Shown one piece after another: positions 36,071 to 46,560 of a stretch of 64,000 nucleotides of DNA. The stretch's first letter is position 1. Every line of letters starts with the position of its first letter. The stretch is from Pseudoips prasinana (lineage: Eukaryota > Arthropoda > Insecta > Lepidoptera > Nolidae), in the NCBI GenBank assembly GCA_951640165.1, contig OX621257.1, positions 7,637,201-7,701,200 of the forward strand. Reading direction: 5' to 3'. The position numbers were made by a program, and so were the translations under genes. The notes beneath the pieces are model-generated. The model was not told the origin of the DNA. It did not search any database and saw only the letters and a program-made list of their open reading frames with translations.

Positions 36071-36424
36071 GGGAACACCCAAATTCTCCAAAATATTTTA
36101 TTCCGAATTTCAATGTTCCCATTTTCAAAAGTCCGAATTTCGTAATACCTAAGAATTGTAATGTCTATTATTAAAAATCACGAAATTAATTTTACTGAAA
36201 GTCGTAAATACGATTTGTTAGATTTCCGATTTTCAAACGTTCGAAGAGTCAAATGCTCGAAGTGTTCTCAGTCCGAAAAACGACATTCCGATTTTCAATA
36301 CTTCGAATAAACTAAAAGTCAACATGTTATGCTACAAAATTTGGTGACAGAAACGAATCGCTGCACAACCGACTTCACGTAGTCTTGTCTGCCCTACTCT
36401 AGAGTGTAATTTAAGCCCGCGTAG

Positions 36425-36586
36425 GCGCGGAGGGGTGGGGCGGCCCGCGAGCTGAGGAGCAGGTGGCTAGAAGGCCCGCCGCCGCGGCTGAGGCAGCAAG
36501 CCGAAGCTGCGGTGGTGAGCGTTAAAACCATCCGCGACGATATGCTCGCGTGGGCCCGCCCAAACCCCGCAGCGCCGGAGCCGTGA
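36425..36586 (+). other. GC-rich coding-like fragment of unknown origin
   Basis: A 53-codon frame (RRGGAARELRSRWLEGPPP, then QQAEAAVVSVKTIRDDMLAW) ends in TGA. Strongly GC-rich with high third-position G/C, unlike its surroundings. Flanked right by the TGCATGC minisatellite. Perhaps the tail of a transposon ORF; not recognised. Confidence 0.35.
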
Positions 36587-36596
36587 CAGAAACAAT

Positions 36597-36880
36597 GCCT
36601 GCTGCATGTTGCATGCCTGCTTGCTTGTTGCATGCCTGCATGCTTGTTGCATGCCTGCTTGCATGCTGCATGCCTGCTTGCATGTGGCATGTCTGCTTGT
36701 ATGCTGCATGCCTGCTTGCATGTTGCATGCCTGCTTGCATGTTGCATGCCTGCTTGCATGCTGCATACCTGCTGCATGCGTGCTTGCATGCTGCATGCCT
36801 GCTTGCTTGTTGCATGCCTGATTGCTAGTTGCATGCCTGCTTGCATGTTGCCTGCCTGCTTGCATGCTGCATGCAGCCGC
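36597..36880. repeat. Minisatellite of TTGCATGCCTGC units
   Basis: About 285 bases of TTGCATGCCTGC and TTGCATGCTGCATGCCTGC variants. The unit is rich in the self-complementary word TGCATGCA/GCATGC, so each unit can pair with any other. It leaves long artificial open frames on both strands. Confidence 0.95.
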
Positions 36881-37424
36881 CGAGTTTCAGATCCCCTCTA
36901 TTGTTGATTAATCATTTGGGTTGGGTTAGGTTAAAATTGTGACCAGGGAAACAAAATATTTTTGTTCGTATTGTTGATATTTCGAATTATCATTAAGTCG
37001 GACTTTTTGTTATTCGATCTAATGAAGGTCGGTGTTTTGAGAAGAGTAATTATAATCGTAAGGAATATTAAAATATAGGAATTATAAAAACAGGAGTAAT
37101 GATAAATCGGAGTTGTAATGTTCGGAATTCTGAACCATTCGGATTTATTAAAATCGGTATTTTGAAATTCGTATTTGTGACTGTCGGAATCAAGTTTTTC
37201 GTATTAATGTAGTGTACCCATTGATGACACTACTCCGACTGTATAAGCTCCGCCAGAGCTTTGTTCTTTTTGTACACACAAAATACACACACATTCTTAA
37301 ATCTAAAGTTATTCGCAGAGGTGGCCTTACGTCATTATGAGTTTTATTCCAGTAAACCTATATAGTAAATATAATATGGCTAGTCTCCATTGACACTGAC
37401 CGCCGTGACCAAAATTCGACCAGG
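36881..37424. other. No gene seen
   Basis: AT-rich sequence with many short TCGGAAT/TTCGAAT words, like the stretch at 36080-36300. Intronic in P450 B. Confidence 0.4.
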
Positions 37425-37590
37425 ACATAATCTGCTGGCCTACTTTCCAACTCACATACATACCTTTCTCAAGGGCCGGTAACGTACTTGCAGCCCCTCT
37501 GGTGTTGCAGGTTTACATCGCGACGGTGATTATTTACTATCAGGTGACCCGCTTGCTCGTTTGCCCTGCCATTATATATATAAAAATAAA
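37425..37590 (+). mobile_element. LINE 3' terminus
   Basis: CTCAAGGGCCGGTAACGTAC, TTGCAGCCCCTCTGGTGTTG and CAGGTGACCCGCTTGCTCGT, ending before TATATATAAAAATAAA. It is the plus-strand 3' end of the family at 23202-23740. Confidence 0.65.
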
Positions 37591-38049
37591 GAAATACAGA
37601 TTAACTTTCGCATCAGAAACAGTTCTTCTGATTTTCATCTAAAAATGTTAATAAATGAACTATTGCGTAGAGAGTGGAGTCGAGAATTTCACAAGCGCAT
37701 CACAAGGTCTGTAAACAAGCCATCGCAACGGCTTAATGCAAATATTATCAGGCATACTTACGAGAAGAAAAGAGAGACAGAGATTACCTCAAGGGACTAA
37801 ATACTCAAAGCGTTGACGGTAATAGATAAGAGCGTTAGAGTTATGAAAGAAGAGATTGTGACAATCTTGAGTTTGCTAAATAGTTAACCATTTCTAAGGT
37901 TGCAAAAATGAATCAAATATATAAATTTGCTGCAGCCATTGAAGCTTGCTATGAATTCCTTCATTCATTAATTTCATTAATGTCGAGGAAACAGACAACG
38001 GTATAATCAAGAAGGAGTAAAAGTGATTGTGGGAGATAACATTTTAATT

Positions 38050-38215
38050 ATCATCATCGTCATATTAGCCGAAAGATGTCCACTGCTGGACAAAGGCCAG
38101 TGTGCCCCTACAAGGTGGACTGACGATCTTGCAAGGGTCGCGGAAAGCCATTGGATGCGGGCAGCGCAGGACCGGCTATTGTGGAGATCCTTGGGGAGGC
38201 CTTTGTCCGAAATTT
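38050..38215 (+). pseudogene. RTE-like LINE 3' end
   Basis: ATGTCCACTGCTGGACAAAG leads into coding RWTDDLARVAESHWMRAAQD, then LWRSLGRPL. Ends about 100 bases before P450 B exon 4. Confidence 0.65.
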
Positions 38216-38579
38216 AATGAAACGAACAGATTGTTTCTTTTTATTATAAGTGGAGCGTACTACTGCTACACTAAACATTATACAATCGGGTAAATATTTT
38301 TATTCAATACAGGTGAAATTTGGAAGCACCACCGTAAGCTGCTAAATCCAGCGTTCAGCTTGCCAATAATTCATAGCTTTTTGGGCGTGTTCAACAGTCA
38401 GGCAAGGAAACTTGTAGACAATCTTGAAATTGAAGTGTCTAAGGGATATTTTAATCCTACGGAGTATCTGAAGAATAATTCTTTCGAAACCAACTGTAGT
38501 AAGTATCGTTGTCACAAATTTTTGAAACTAATAGTGATCTGAGGTGTGTAGTTCCACTAGCGAGACTGTCTTGGACCAT

Positions 38580-38610
38580 TGTTCTCTCTCTCTCTCTCTT
38601 TCTCTGTCTG
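38580..38610. repeat. CT microsatellite
   Basis: Interrupted CT repeat in the intron after P450 B exon 4. Confidence 0.85.
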
Positions 38611-38639
38611 ATAACACAGAGAAAGTGCCCTTGACTAAA

Positions 38640-39908
38640 TGTAAATATCATTTTAAATAAATATCTGGTACCTTACGTCACTTGCTCTTGATTATAATTT
38701 AGTGATAATTAATTAAAAGCATATTTTATTTAATAAACTTTAATATTTAACAAAATTTATTTAACAAATTGCATCCGCATTTTGCTTTTTGGGTAACATT
38801 GACATTAAAATTTACGTCACCAATTCTGAATAGCTTCAAATTCTGTAACGTGGAATTAATGAAATTTAAAAGAAAAAAGCGAAATAGTTGACATAATTGA
38901 GTGTCAATCATTTTGAAGCATTTTTAATTCGGTCATATTGACCATAATGTGAGAAAATATAAAAATGAAATGAGTCTGCTTTAAACTACAGATTTGACAA
39001 CATTTCATATTTTTAACTCGCATGTATTATTGCGTTATTTAAAAGTAAATGCAAAACAAGGGCACTCATATTTTTCCTTTTTGCGAAATTATGAACTTTT
39101 CATTCATGATTTCAACTTTGAAATTTGATGTATTCTAAAAAGACGTAAGCGGCAAATGACGTCATACATACGGTGGAATAGCAATCGATCTTTGCTTTAA
39201 TGTAACCCGTCAAAAAAAAGTCACTGTCTTGTCAAACTCGTTGGCGCCTAAACTTGTTTAAGTTTTCAATTTCAAATTAAATTAAAATCGTCAATATTAA
39301 ATTCATTTCCATTAAGTCATCATGAAAGTTTCGAAATTTAAAACCGTGAGTAACAATTGACAATTTGACATGTCTTGTTTGAAATTAATTTTTTCGTGTA
39401 AAACATTGGAATGCTTAGGCAAAGGAAACTACCTCGTCCGCCGTATAAGTGACGTCATCACACCTTTTTTAGTTGTTTTTTTTTCCTCAGAAATGAAGAA
39501 ATAAAAAAATATAATAAAAATATATTTGAACTCAGGATACACATATAAAGAAATGGTATTTTTGTTTTAAGGTGGTGTCAGTTTTGTAATGTTGTCAATT
39601 GAAGTAAACCTTAGATATACGAAACGTAACTGGCTATGAGAGAGGAAGAGAGTAAGAAAATGTGTGCCCGCAGCTCTCTGTCTCTTGTTTCCTCAGTAAT
39701 ATCCGAAACATAACTCTCTCTTTCTATCTTCACTAATTTATATCTCCCTCTCAACTACTGTTCACTTCGCGCGATCACACTTCTCGTAACGCTCTCGAAC
39801 CGCATTTACCAACTTACTTCCTAACTCAAGCGTACGTTGAGAAGTTATAGTTCAACAATTGTCTTTATTCTATCGTATGCTGCAAAATAATAAATATAAT
39901 ATTTTCAG
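38640..39908. other. Intron of P450 B; nothing recognised
   Basis: AT-rich. The word GACGTCA occurs twice (about 39160 and 39450). No coding or clear repeat structure found. Confidence 0.4.
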
Positions 39909-40205
39909 TGACGTTATTAGGGATAACTGCATTTGAAGACAATAATATGGTTCAGAAATATTTTCATTCTGTGGAAGAAATGCCTATAGCTTATTAAGCT
40001 CTATAACCGATAGATTTATTAAGTTTTGGCTGCATAGTGATCTTATATTTAAATGGTCTGGACAAAAGAAGAAGTTCGATTACCCTATGAAGATTGTCAA
40101 TACTATATACAATGAGGTTAGTTTTGGTTTTACATTTGACTAGTTGAAGTCCGCGGAATTTCAATTGCAATATTGCAATCTATAGTATATTTAATAGTAA
40201 TATTT

Positions 40206-40418
40206 GTTAAGTGTTAGCGTGCTTGGCAAATGCTTGCTTTTCCCGCCGGAGGTCCCACCCAGGACCAATATTTGTGTGCATGAACATGTCTGTTTGTCCT
40301 GAGCCTGGGTGTAATTATTTATATAAGTATGCCGGATCTAAGAACCAACTACACTTTGCAGACAAAGAAAATGTTCTCCGTTCATTGCCCTACATAATGG
40401 TCGATATTATGAATGACT
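40206..40418 (+). mobile_element. tRNA-derived SINE (first family), unbroken copy
   Basis: AGTGTTAGCGTGCTTGGCAA, CCGGAGGTCCCACCC, ATATTTGTGTGCATGAACAT, GGGTGTAATTATTTATATAA and GCCGGATCTAAGAACCAACT. Shows the uninterrupted order of the copy split at 9773/10663. Confidence 0.75.
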
Positions 40419-40582
40419 AGCTGTGCTCCGCGGTTTTACCCGCATTAACCTTTATAAATGTGGCCTATGTGTTAATCCAGGGTATCTGCTATCTCCATAC
40501 CATATTTTATTACAATCGCTCCAGCCGTTTAGACGTGATGGAGTAACATACACACTCACTCAGTCACTATATTAGTATGGTG
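40419..40582 (-). mobile_element. Non-autonomous Helitron-like repeat, minus strand
   Basis: The minus strand runs from CCATACTAATATAGTGACTG through CTCCATCACGTCTAAACGGC to GAGCACAGCTAG|T. Same family as 20040-20250 and 21335-21488. Confidence 0.6.
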
Positions 40583-40639
40583 AATGATTCAATAATGCCC
40601 CCGTGTAGTATACACGGATTTTCTCCCATTATTTTAAGT

Positions 40640-41250
40640 TTGAGAGAAAGTCGAACAGGTTAAAGAGTTTGTATATTTGGGAACTTTGTTTACGAGAGAT
40701 AGGAAATATGAAAAAGATATTGTTAGAAGAGTAAATGCAGGTAACCGAGTAAACGGGGCACTACACACCTTTATAAGTAGCCGATAAGTCTCAAAGAAGG
40801 CTCGACTGGCCGTGCACGATGAAGTGTTAGTGCCAACTTTAATGTATGGAAGTGAAAGTTGGGTATGACAGAAAAAGAATGAAAGTAAAATAAATGCAGT
40901 GGAAATGAGAGCTCTGAGAAGTATGTGTGGTGTGACTTTGAGAGACAGAATTCGAAATACTGATGTAAGAGAGCGTTGTGGTGTGAAAGAAGATGTAGTC
41001 ACAAAGATTGAAAAAGGTATGCTGAAATGGTTTGGCCAATTAGAAAGGATGAATGAAAGAAGATTGACAAAAGAAGTATACCTGGCCTGTGTGAATGATA
41101 CAACCGCAAGGGGAAGACCTCGTAGAACATTCTCTGATCAAATCGGAGCGAAAGAGGTGTTCAATGATCGTGACAAATGGAAGTCCGTTGTCTCTGCCTA
41201 CCCCTCTGGGAGCCAGGCGTGAGTTTATGTATGTATGTATTTTTAGTTTG
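40640..41250 (+). pseudogene. RTE-clade RT C-terminus with ATGT tail
   Basis: The frame encodes VKEFVYLGTLFTRDRKYEKD, RVNAGNRVNGAL, LVPTLMYGSESW, then (40899-41222) MEMRALRSMCGVTLRDRIRN, RCGVKEDVVTKIEKGMLKWF and TARGRPRRTF. Ends in ATGTATGTATGT repeats. A TGA lies after GSESWV and a shift near 40780. RTE family by the ALR.M.GV..RDRIRN block and tail. 5' truncated. Confidence 0.8.
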
Positions 41251-42664
41251 CATTAAAATGTTTTATGGGACTTGTCCCACTCTCTTACTCACACTACGAC
41301 TCTTCTAAACCAGCATCAAATGTGGAATGATAAGGCTCTGAGTGGTGAGACTGGGTAATTGCTTCATTTGATTTTGCTTCCATCTATGATTAAATTAGTT
41401 AAGGATTCCAGAAAGTTATGAATTCCAGGACCTCTGCCTTTTCATTGTATGATACTTCCAATTGTGGTTAAAATTAAGATGAACAAGTTATTATTCTTAT
41501 AATATCTTAAATTATTATGACAATAAAATTATATCTAAGCATGCATTATATTTCGTCGCTGCATCCTCGAGATTTTCATATTACACAGTAGTACACTCTT
41601 CAATGTGCTGGACATCGAACGCTTTTTTAGAGCTTGCAACATTAAAAAAGACAAAATGTCAACGCCATGCTGTGACCTGCCGGCGCCTGGATGTCATGTC
41701 ATTCGCTCTTAGTGTTCGGGCATCGAAACACCAATTCTTTTTATTTTATTTTCAGTAAACAAGTGTTATAATTTTATTATAGTGACATTTAATGTGAATT
41801 ACTGTATTGGCCTATAAAAATGGGCTAGTTTAAGTGCACGAAGAAGGAATATGAAGAATAATTTGGTGCCGATTGAATCTACGCAAATGCCGAGTGTCAG
41901 CAAAAAATGTAAGTACATACTTACTCTCCAGCAAATATGTTGTTATTGAATATTTTTCGAATTCTTTTTTCTATATTGATCATGCATATTAAGGTGACCG
42001 ACTGTTACAATGATACTATCATTTTATTTTATTACCAATTATGATATCATTACACACCCCCCTGGCCAACAGGCGTGAGTCTATGTATAATTAGATTTTA
42101 GTTTTACTAGCTGAATGTTTTCTGGCATAGCCATTCTATGGAATAAGACCTACCCTTTGTGTCAGATAGTACAAGCCCTGTTTTTACAACAGGTATGTAC
42201 CTGTTGTAAAACCTTAATAATTACAATGCCCGGGGGCAATGTTTGGGTTAAAATCATATAGAGTTGTGATGATTTATTATTTACAACCTGATTAGTTTAC
42301 TTACACAACTAACCTAGATATCTGCCACGTGTTCTCTGAACAATGGGGGCAAATTATAATGGATGCACTCAGCAAAGAGAATACAGGACTGAATCCTGAA
42401 ATAGTAAATTTTCAGTTCCAGGAACTCATTAATGCTATAGAGGTTATTTTCATTCAACCATTCAAATAGCTTAATTCTAAATAATCTGCAATGTAGTTTC
42501 TATTTAGATTAGTAGGTAACAGAAACGTACGCACATAGCCAGACTGCTTTTATTATATTTGATTGACCAAGTACACGTACAACTCAAGTACAAGTCCCGA
42601 TGTTGATCCCGTCGACTTCTAGAACATGTATTAGTAACATAGGTTACCAGTTTAGCGAACATGT
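41251..42664. other. Unassigned sequence left of the gypsy element
   Basis: 42058-42095 is a scrap of an RTE 3' end (CCTGGCCAACAGGCGTGAGT). 41546-41591 is shared, inverted, with 63803-63848. A stretch at 41750-41915 looks like a promoter and leader ending in a GTAAGT (41910) but has in-frame stops and no recognised protein. Confidence 0.4.
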
Positions 42665-43301
42665 TGTCACGGAGGTCTACCTTAGGGTCTTAATTAAATG
42701 AGAAGGCAAATCTCCGAGCACATAATTTATTAATAAATAAATGCCACAGCTATAAACGCCGGTAGGGGCAATAAGGTGGATTCGTAACCGGACCCGATTC
42801 TGGTAATTGTTCTCTGGTAATGCACTCCCCTGGCTGCGTGCCGCCGTCGATGGTCTGGCGCTCAAAATCCTCCAAACGATGTTCGCTGAATGTGGGGTAG
42901 CTGCGTGGCCACTGTGGTAGACGGGAAGCACCAGGTCGATCCTTGGAAGTCCCCAATGGAAAGGATCGGCGAGCGTGTTAAAGTCCAACGTGGACTTTGG
43001 ACCCCAATTCTGGGGTGTCGGTCACACGAATTAAGCAAACTAATAAACAAGATATTAGCATATAAATTAATATTTCGAACACGTTAAGTGACGCCACTGA
43101 ACTCGATTTATTATAGAAAACGATAAATAAAAAGCAGGACGTGCGTTCGCTTCGAGAGGCTCAGGCGACTCATCGGCGCGTGCGCACCGAGACCGGCTTA
43201 TCGCATTGCCCAGAGCCAATAAAATGTCGCCTATACGTGTTGAGGAACTAAAATGTGTTTTGTTAATATTTTATTTTAAATATATGTAACATAACGTTAC
43301 A
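42665..43301 (-). repeat. Gypsy 3' LTR
   Basis: 637 bases. It differs from the other LTR only in GAAAACG (here, about 43120) versus GAAAGCG. On the minus strand it starts TGTAAC and ends GTGACA. Confidence 0.95.
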
Positions 43302-43313
43302 TTACCCCCCTCG
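43302..43313 (-). promoter_or_regulatory. Polypurine tract
   Basis: The minus strand reads GAGGGGGGTAA directly before the 3' LTR, the expected plus-strand primer position. Confidence 0.8.
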
Positions 43314-43553
43314 TCACTGAAAGGGTTTTAGTCTAAAATGAAACCCGGCTATAATTACGGCTAGTACCTATCACTTCATTCATCCTATCTCATACAGGTC
43401 CCTTACATTCAACCAAACATTCAATCCACACATAAAATAGCATAGAAACTATAAACAATTATCTACGCGTCCTTACATAAAAAAGGCATCTGTGATAAAT
43501 TGCACAGATGACAGTAGTCAGTCAGTCAGTAGTGGGATTTAATAAACTATTAT

Positions 43554-43789
43554 CTACAGTAGTTTGTTTTTGTTATTAGCCAACGGTCTTTTATTAAATC
43601 CCACCTATTTTTTTTAACAAATTATTGCCGCTAGTAGTAACTAGCGGCAATAATTTGTTAAAAAAAATAGGTGGGATTTAATAAAAGACCGTTGGCTAAT
43701 AGTAGTAACTAGCGGCAATAATTTGTTAAAAAAAATAGGTGGGATTTAATAAAAGACCGTTGGCTAATAACAAAAACAAACTACTGTAG
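43554..43789. repeat. 81-bp perfect inverted repeat with nested 68-bp duplication
   Basis: 43554-43634 is the exact reverse complement of 43709-43789. The spacer (43635-43708) contains TAGTAA and a first copy of the right arm's inner part, so 43641-43708 and 43709 onward form a direct repeat of 68 bases. The outermost CTACTGTAG includes the integrase stop codon (minus strand, 43781-43783). Confidence 0.97.
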
Positions 43790-45232
43790 CGACTTCATCA
43801 GTTTAAAATCCTTAATATGCCAGACACCGATATTTTTACCTGCCATGTCCTCTAAAACATACACGAGAGGAGACCGTTTCTCAATGATTCTGCATTTTAT
43901 GAATTTTGGAGCTAATTTTTTACTAAAGTATTTGTCTTTATCGCTTAATACATATGTGCGCTTAAAAACTAAATCACCTACATTAAATTCTGCTTGTTTC
44001 CTACGTAAATTATAATGCCTAGTATTCTTTTCATGTGCATGCCATAAAGAAGCTTGCACATCATTAAATATAAATGAAAGACATCCGAGGTTTTCGGCAT
44101 ATAAATCACGCGGTAGGAACAATACCTCGTCACCCAAATCATTGTCCATATAGTGCGATCCACACAAAACTAGCTCCCTACCATATACAAGAAAAGAGGG
44201 TGTATAACCGGTAGACTCGTTAACGGAGTTGTTGATCGCAAATAGAACTTTAAGAATAAAAGTGTCCCAAGTCCGGTGATCGTTTTCAACAAAAGTGGAC
44301 AAAGAAGTGACGATCGATTTATTGAAACGTTCAACTAGATTAATTTGCGGAGTATACTTAGGAGTAAAATAAACGTTAGGTATTTTATATTTCTTAAATA
44401 AAGCGTCAGTAGCAGAACTAATGAACTGGCTGCCATTGTCTAGAAAAATAGTTTGTGGTATTCCATGTACAAGAAAAATGGAATCTTCTAAAATTTTAAT
44501 AACAATATCTGATGTTGCACGGCGTATAGGAAAGACATGACAATATTTAGAAAAGCAGCATGTTATTACGAGCATATAACTATTTTGCTTGCGAGTAACT
44601 GGCAGAGGGCCTACAAAATCAATGGAAATCATTTGAAAGGGCCTTGAACATTGTTTTGGTCGACCCATTTCACCTAACGTAGTGTGATTTTGTGCCTTAT
44701 AAGATAAGCAAATAGAGCAAGAACCTATGAACTTAACTACATCCTGGTGCATTCCCGGCCAGTAATATGTCAACGACAAACGCCGATAGGTTTTGAAAAT
44801 GCCAAGGTGTCCTGCTGTCGGTTCCAAATGGTTTTCTGCTATAATTTTATGACGAAATTCTTTGGGAACTACTTGTTTCCATGCAAATTCAGAGGTCAAT
44901 TGAGAATTAGTTTTTGAAAGCCTAAACAAAGAATTATTTTTTATTAAGAAATTTGGAAAGTTACTTGGTGTATTAAGACAACCATTAAAAATCTTTTTAT
45001 ACCATTCATCGGCCGTATGAGTTATAGAATTTAAAAGAGATATAACAGCATTTGGGAAAACTCTTGAGAGTGCATCAGGGATCACGTTATCAACTCCACG
45101 ACGATGTTTAATTTCGCAATTAAATGATGATAATCGCACTCCCCAACGTGCTAATCGTCCTGTTGGATTATCTAAGGACAAGAACCATTTCAACGCGGAA
45201 TGGTCAGTGTACACCGTAAACGTTTGCCCATT
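43781..45232 (-). CDS. Gypsy RNase H end and integrase
   Basis: A minus-strand frame continuing the pol polyprotein after the TAA at 45233-45235. It starts with VYTDHSALKWF, the last RNase H motif, then the integrase. The zinc-binding part has H...H (AENHLEPTAGHLG) and CSIC. The catalytic core has D in SIDFVGPLP, D in FLDNGSQF and E in NLVERFNKS, so the DDE triad is intact. The C-terminal part (FNVGDLVFKR, LAPKF, VLEDMAGKNIGVWHIKDFK) binds DNA. No chromodomain is seen. Integrase joins the cDNA to host DNA, giving the 4-base duplication observed. It cannot be made here because of upstream breaks. Confidence 0.88.
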   Translation of the reverse strand, partial: NGQTFTVYTDHSALKWFLSLDNPTGRLARWGVRLSSFNCEIKHRRGVDNVIPDALSRVFPNAVISLLNSITHTADEWYKKIFNGCLNTPSNFPNFLIKNNSLFRLSKTNSQLTSEFAWKQVVPKEFRHKIIAENHLEPTAGHLGIFKTYRRLSLTYYWPGMHQDVVKFIGSCSICLSYKAQNHTTLGEMGRPKQCSRPFQMISIDFVGPLPVTRKQNSYMLVITCCFSKYCHVFPIRRATSDIVIKILEDSIFLVHGIPQTIFLDNGSQFISSATDALFKKYKIPNVYFTPKYTPQINLVERFNKSIVTSLSTFVENDHRTWDTFILKVLFAINNSVNESTGYTPSFLVYGRELVLCGSHYMDNDLGDEVLFLPRDLYAENLGCLSFIFNDVQASLWHAHEKNTRHYNLRRKQAEFNVGDLVFKRTYVLSDKDKYFSKKLAPKFIKCRIIEKRSPLVYVLEDMAGKNIGVWHIKDFKLMKSLQ

Positions 45233-46016
45233 TTAAAGGTAACAGCGCCAGTGTTCGAGAGCTGTCAATACCGCAAGAGTCTCTCGTTCAGTGATACTAT
45301 AGTTTCTTTCGCAACTGGTTAGTGACCTACTCATATATGCAATCGGGTGTTCCTTACCATTAATATTCTGCGTTAACATGGCACCAACCCCGTAATTACT
45401 TGCGTCGGTGTGTACTTCAAACGGTTTTGAATAATCCGGACAGGTAAGAACTGGAGCGGAGATTAAACATTCTTTAAGGGAATTAAAAGCTATATCAGCT
45501 TCTGGTGTCCATCGAAAGGGAGGAGCCTTTTTACCACTGGCTGTAAGTCTATTTAGAGGACCAGCAACGGTACTAAAATTCGGAACAAAACCACGGTACC
45601 AAGTTGCAGTACCGAGAAAGCGTTTTAGTTCCTTTTTATTAGTGGGAGTTGGGAAGTTAATAATGGCATCCACTTTTTCTGGGTCAGTGCGTAGGCCATG
45701 GACATCCACAATGTAACCTAGATACTTAAGATCGCTACGGAAAAACTTACATTTTTCAAAATTTACAGTTAGGTTGGCCTGACGTAGTTTATCCAAAACG
45801 CTTAACAGTCGTGAAACATGCTCTTCAAATGTCGAACTGATGATTATGATGTCATCAAGATAGGCAAACGTTTTAGACTCAGCGACGCTAAATAAAAGAT
45901 CGACAAGACGCTGTTGAGTAGCAGGAGCATTAGTTAAACCGAAAGCAGTGGTCTTAAACCTAAGGGTACCTCTACCTGGTACGTGAAAAGCGGTTTTATC
46001 ATGGTCCTCCGGAGCT
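45233..46016 (-). pseudogene. Gypsy pol: RT second half and RNase H
   Basis: On the minus strand, after the piggyBac-like insertion, the frame reads TTAFGLTNAPATQQRLVD and FAYLDDIIIIS (the catalytic YxDD), the thumb FLGTATWYRGFVPNFS, and RNase H with VHTDASNYGVGAML and ITERETLAVLTAL. It ends at TAA (45233-45235), in frame with the integrase segment beyond, so this is a nonsense mutation and not a domain boundary. The rest of the domain order is normal for Ty3/gypsy. Confidence 0.88.
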
Positions 46017-46020
46017 ATAG
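46017..46020. repeat. Target duplication, left copy (piggyBac-like element)
   Basis: ATAG (CTAT on the gypsy coding strand), repeated at 49127-49130. Removing the element and one copy restores the open pol frame. Confidence 0.85.
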
Positions 46021-46304
46021 CCTCGTAAGGCCCAATGACCTAATTTAATGACAAAAAAATGTAGGCACTCCGGCCCAAGACAGTATTTAAATTCATTAAA
46101 TTGCGGCCCAGCGACCTAAAATTATGACATGATATTTAATCCTATTTTTTGGTTTAAATAATCCCGCCAATTTAAATCTGCCACTACAAAAATATTATCC
46201 TTGAACGCATCTCTAATTTTGACAATGTCAACTTGACATTTTATAACCTAGAATCGGTCTTTTTGACGTTTCATCTCGTCTGGGTGGAAGTCTCGTGGAG
46301 ATAG

Positions 46305-46521
46305 GTAAGTAAATCTTTTCATATCTTTATAATCATTGCATGTTGATGTCTGAATTTTATTGCAAACTGTTGTGGAAATGTTTTATTTTGTTCCTACTCA
46401 ATTTTTTCATTGCTAAGTCATTGTAATGCAGTAATATATGAACGGTAAAAACTGTGTCCCAAAATAAGGTCGGTGGGTTTTTATTGTAAAAGTTAGCCTA
46501 ACTTATGTGTCATAATTTTAG
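46305..46521 (+). other. Probable 5' UTR intron of the transposase
   Basis: GATAG|GTAAGTAAAT at 46305 and CATAATTTTAG|GACG at 46521 are strong donor and acceptor signals 40-255 bases before the start codon. Splicing would bring the leader close to the ATG at 46561. Confidence 0.5.
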
Positions 46522-46560
46522 GACGTTGGGTGTTTACTTTAGTTTTCCTTTGTTTAAGCC

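Larger units (their letters stand above)
32369..40116 (+). pseudogene. Cytochrome P450, CYP4 clan, copy B (broken)
   Basis: Tandem paralogue of P450 A in the same orientation. Five exons join in phase: about 32369-32537 (membrane anchor, then PPMYPGLIPFIDHLHLLTGD), 33206-33292 (KRGGVTRLRLG), 34936-35046 (TDPEDALTAANACLQKHY, FAKAWLGD), 38313-38498 (WKHHRKLLNPAF, FNSQARKLVDNL) and 39909-40116 (WLHSDLIFKWSGQKKK). Three defects: no ATG between the in-frame TAG at 32366-32368 and the hydrophobic anchor; TGA at 35028-35030 where a Gly codon is expected; and a one-base deletion near 39983 that brings a TAA into frame. The last donor is GTTAGT. Exons for helix I to the haem loop are not found before 64000. 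Most likely a pseudogene, less likely a gene with unannotated repair by splicing. Confidence 0.88.

Noticed and set aside
36394..36907. Long Cys/His/Met-rich open frames on both strands
   Set aside because: They are the translation of the TGCATGCCTGC minisatellite in every frame, not proteins.
38650..39470. Possible MITE bounded by GACGTCA/ACGTCACTT words
   Set aside because: Similarity of the two ends is limited to about nine bases; no extended inverted repeat found.
41750..41920. First exon of a host gene ending in GTAAGT
   Set aside because: Reading frames near the candidate start contain early stops and no protein family was recognised.
42677..43087. Four small frames repeated at 51974-52384
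   Set aside because: They lie in the two identical LTRs and are unlikely to be translated; the duplication is the LTR pair itself.
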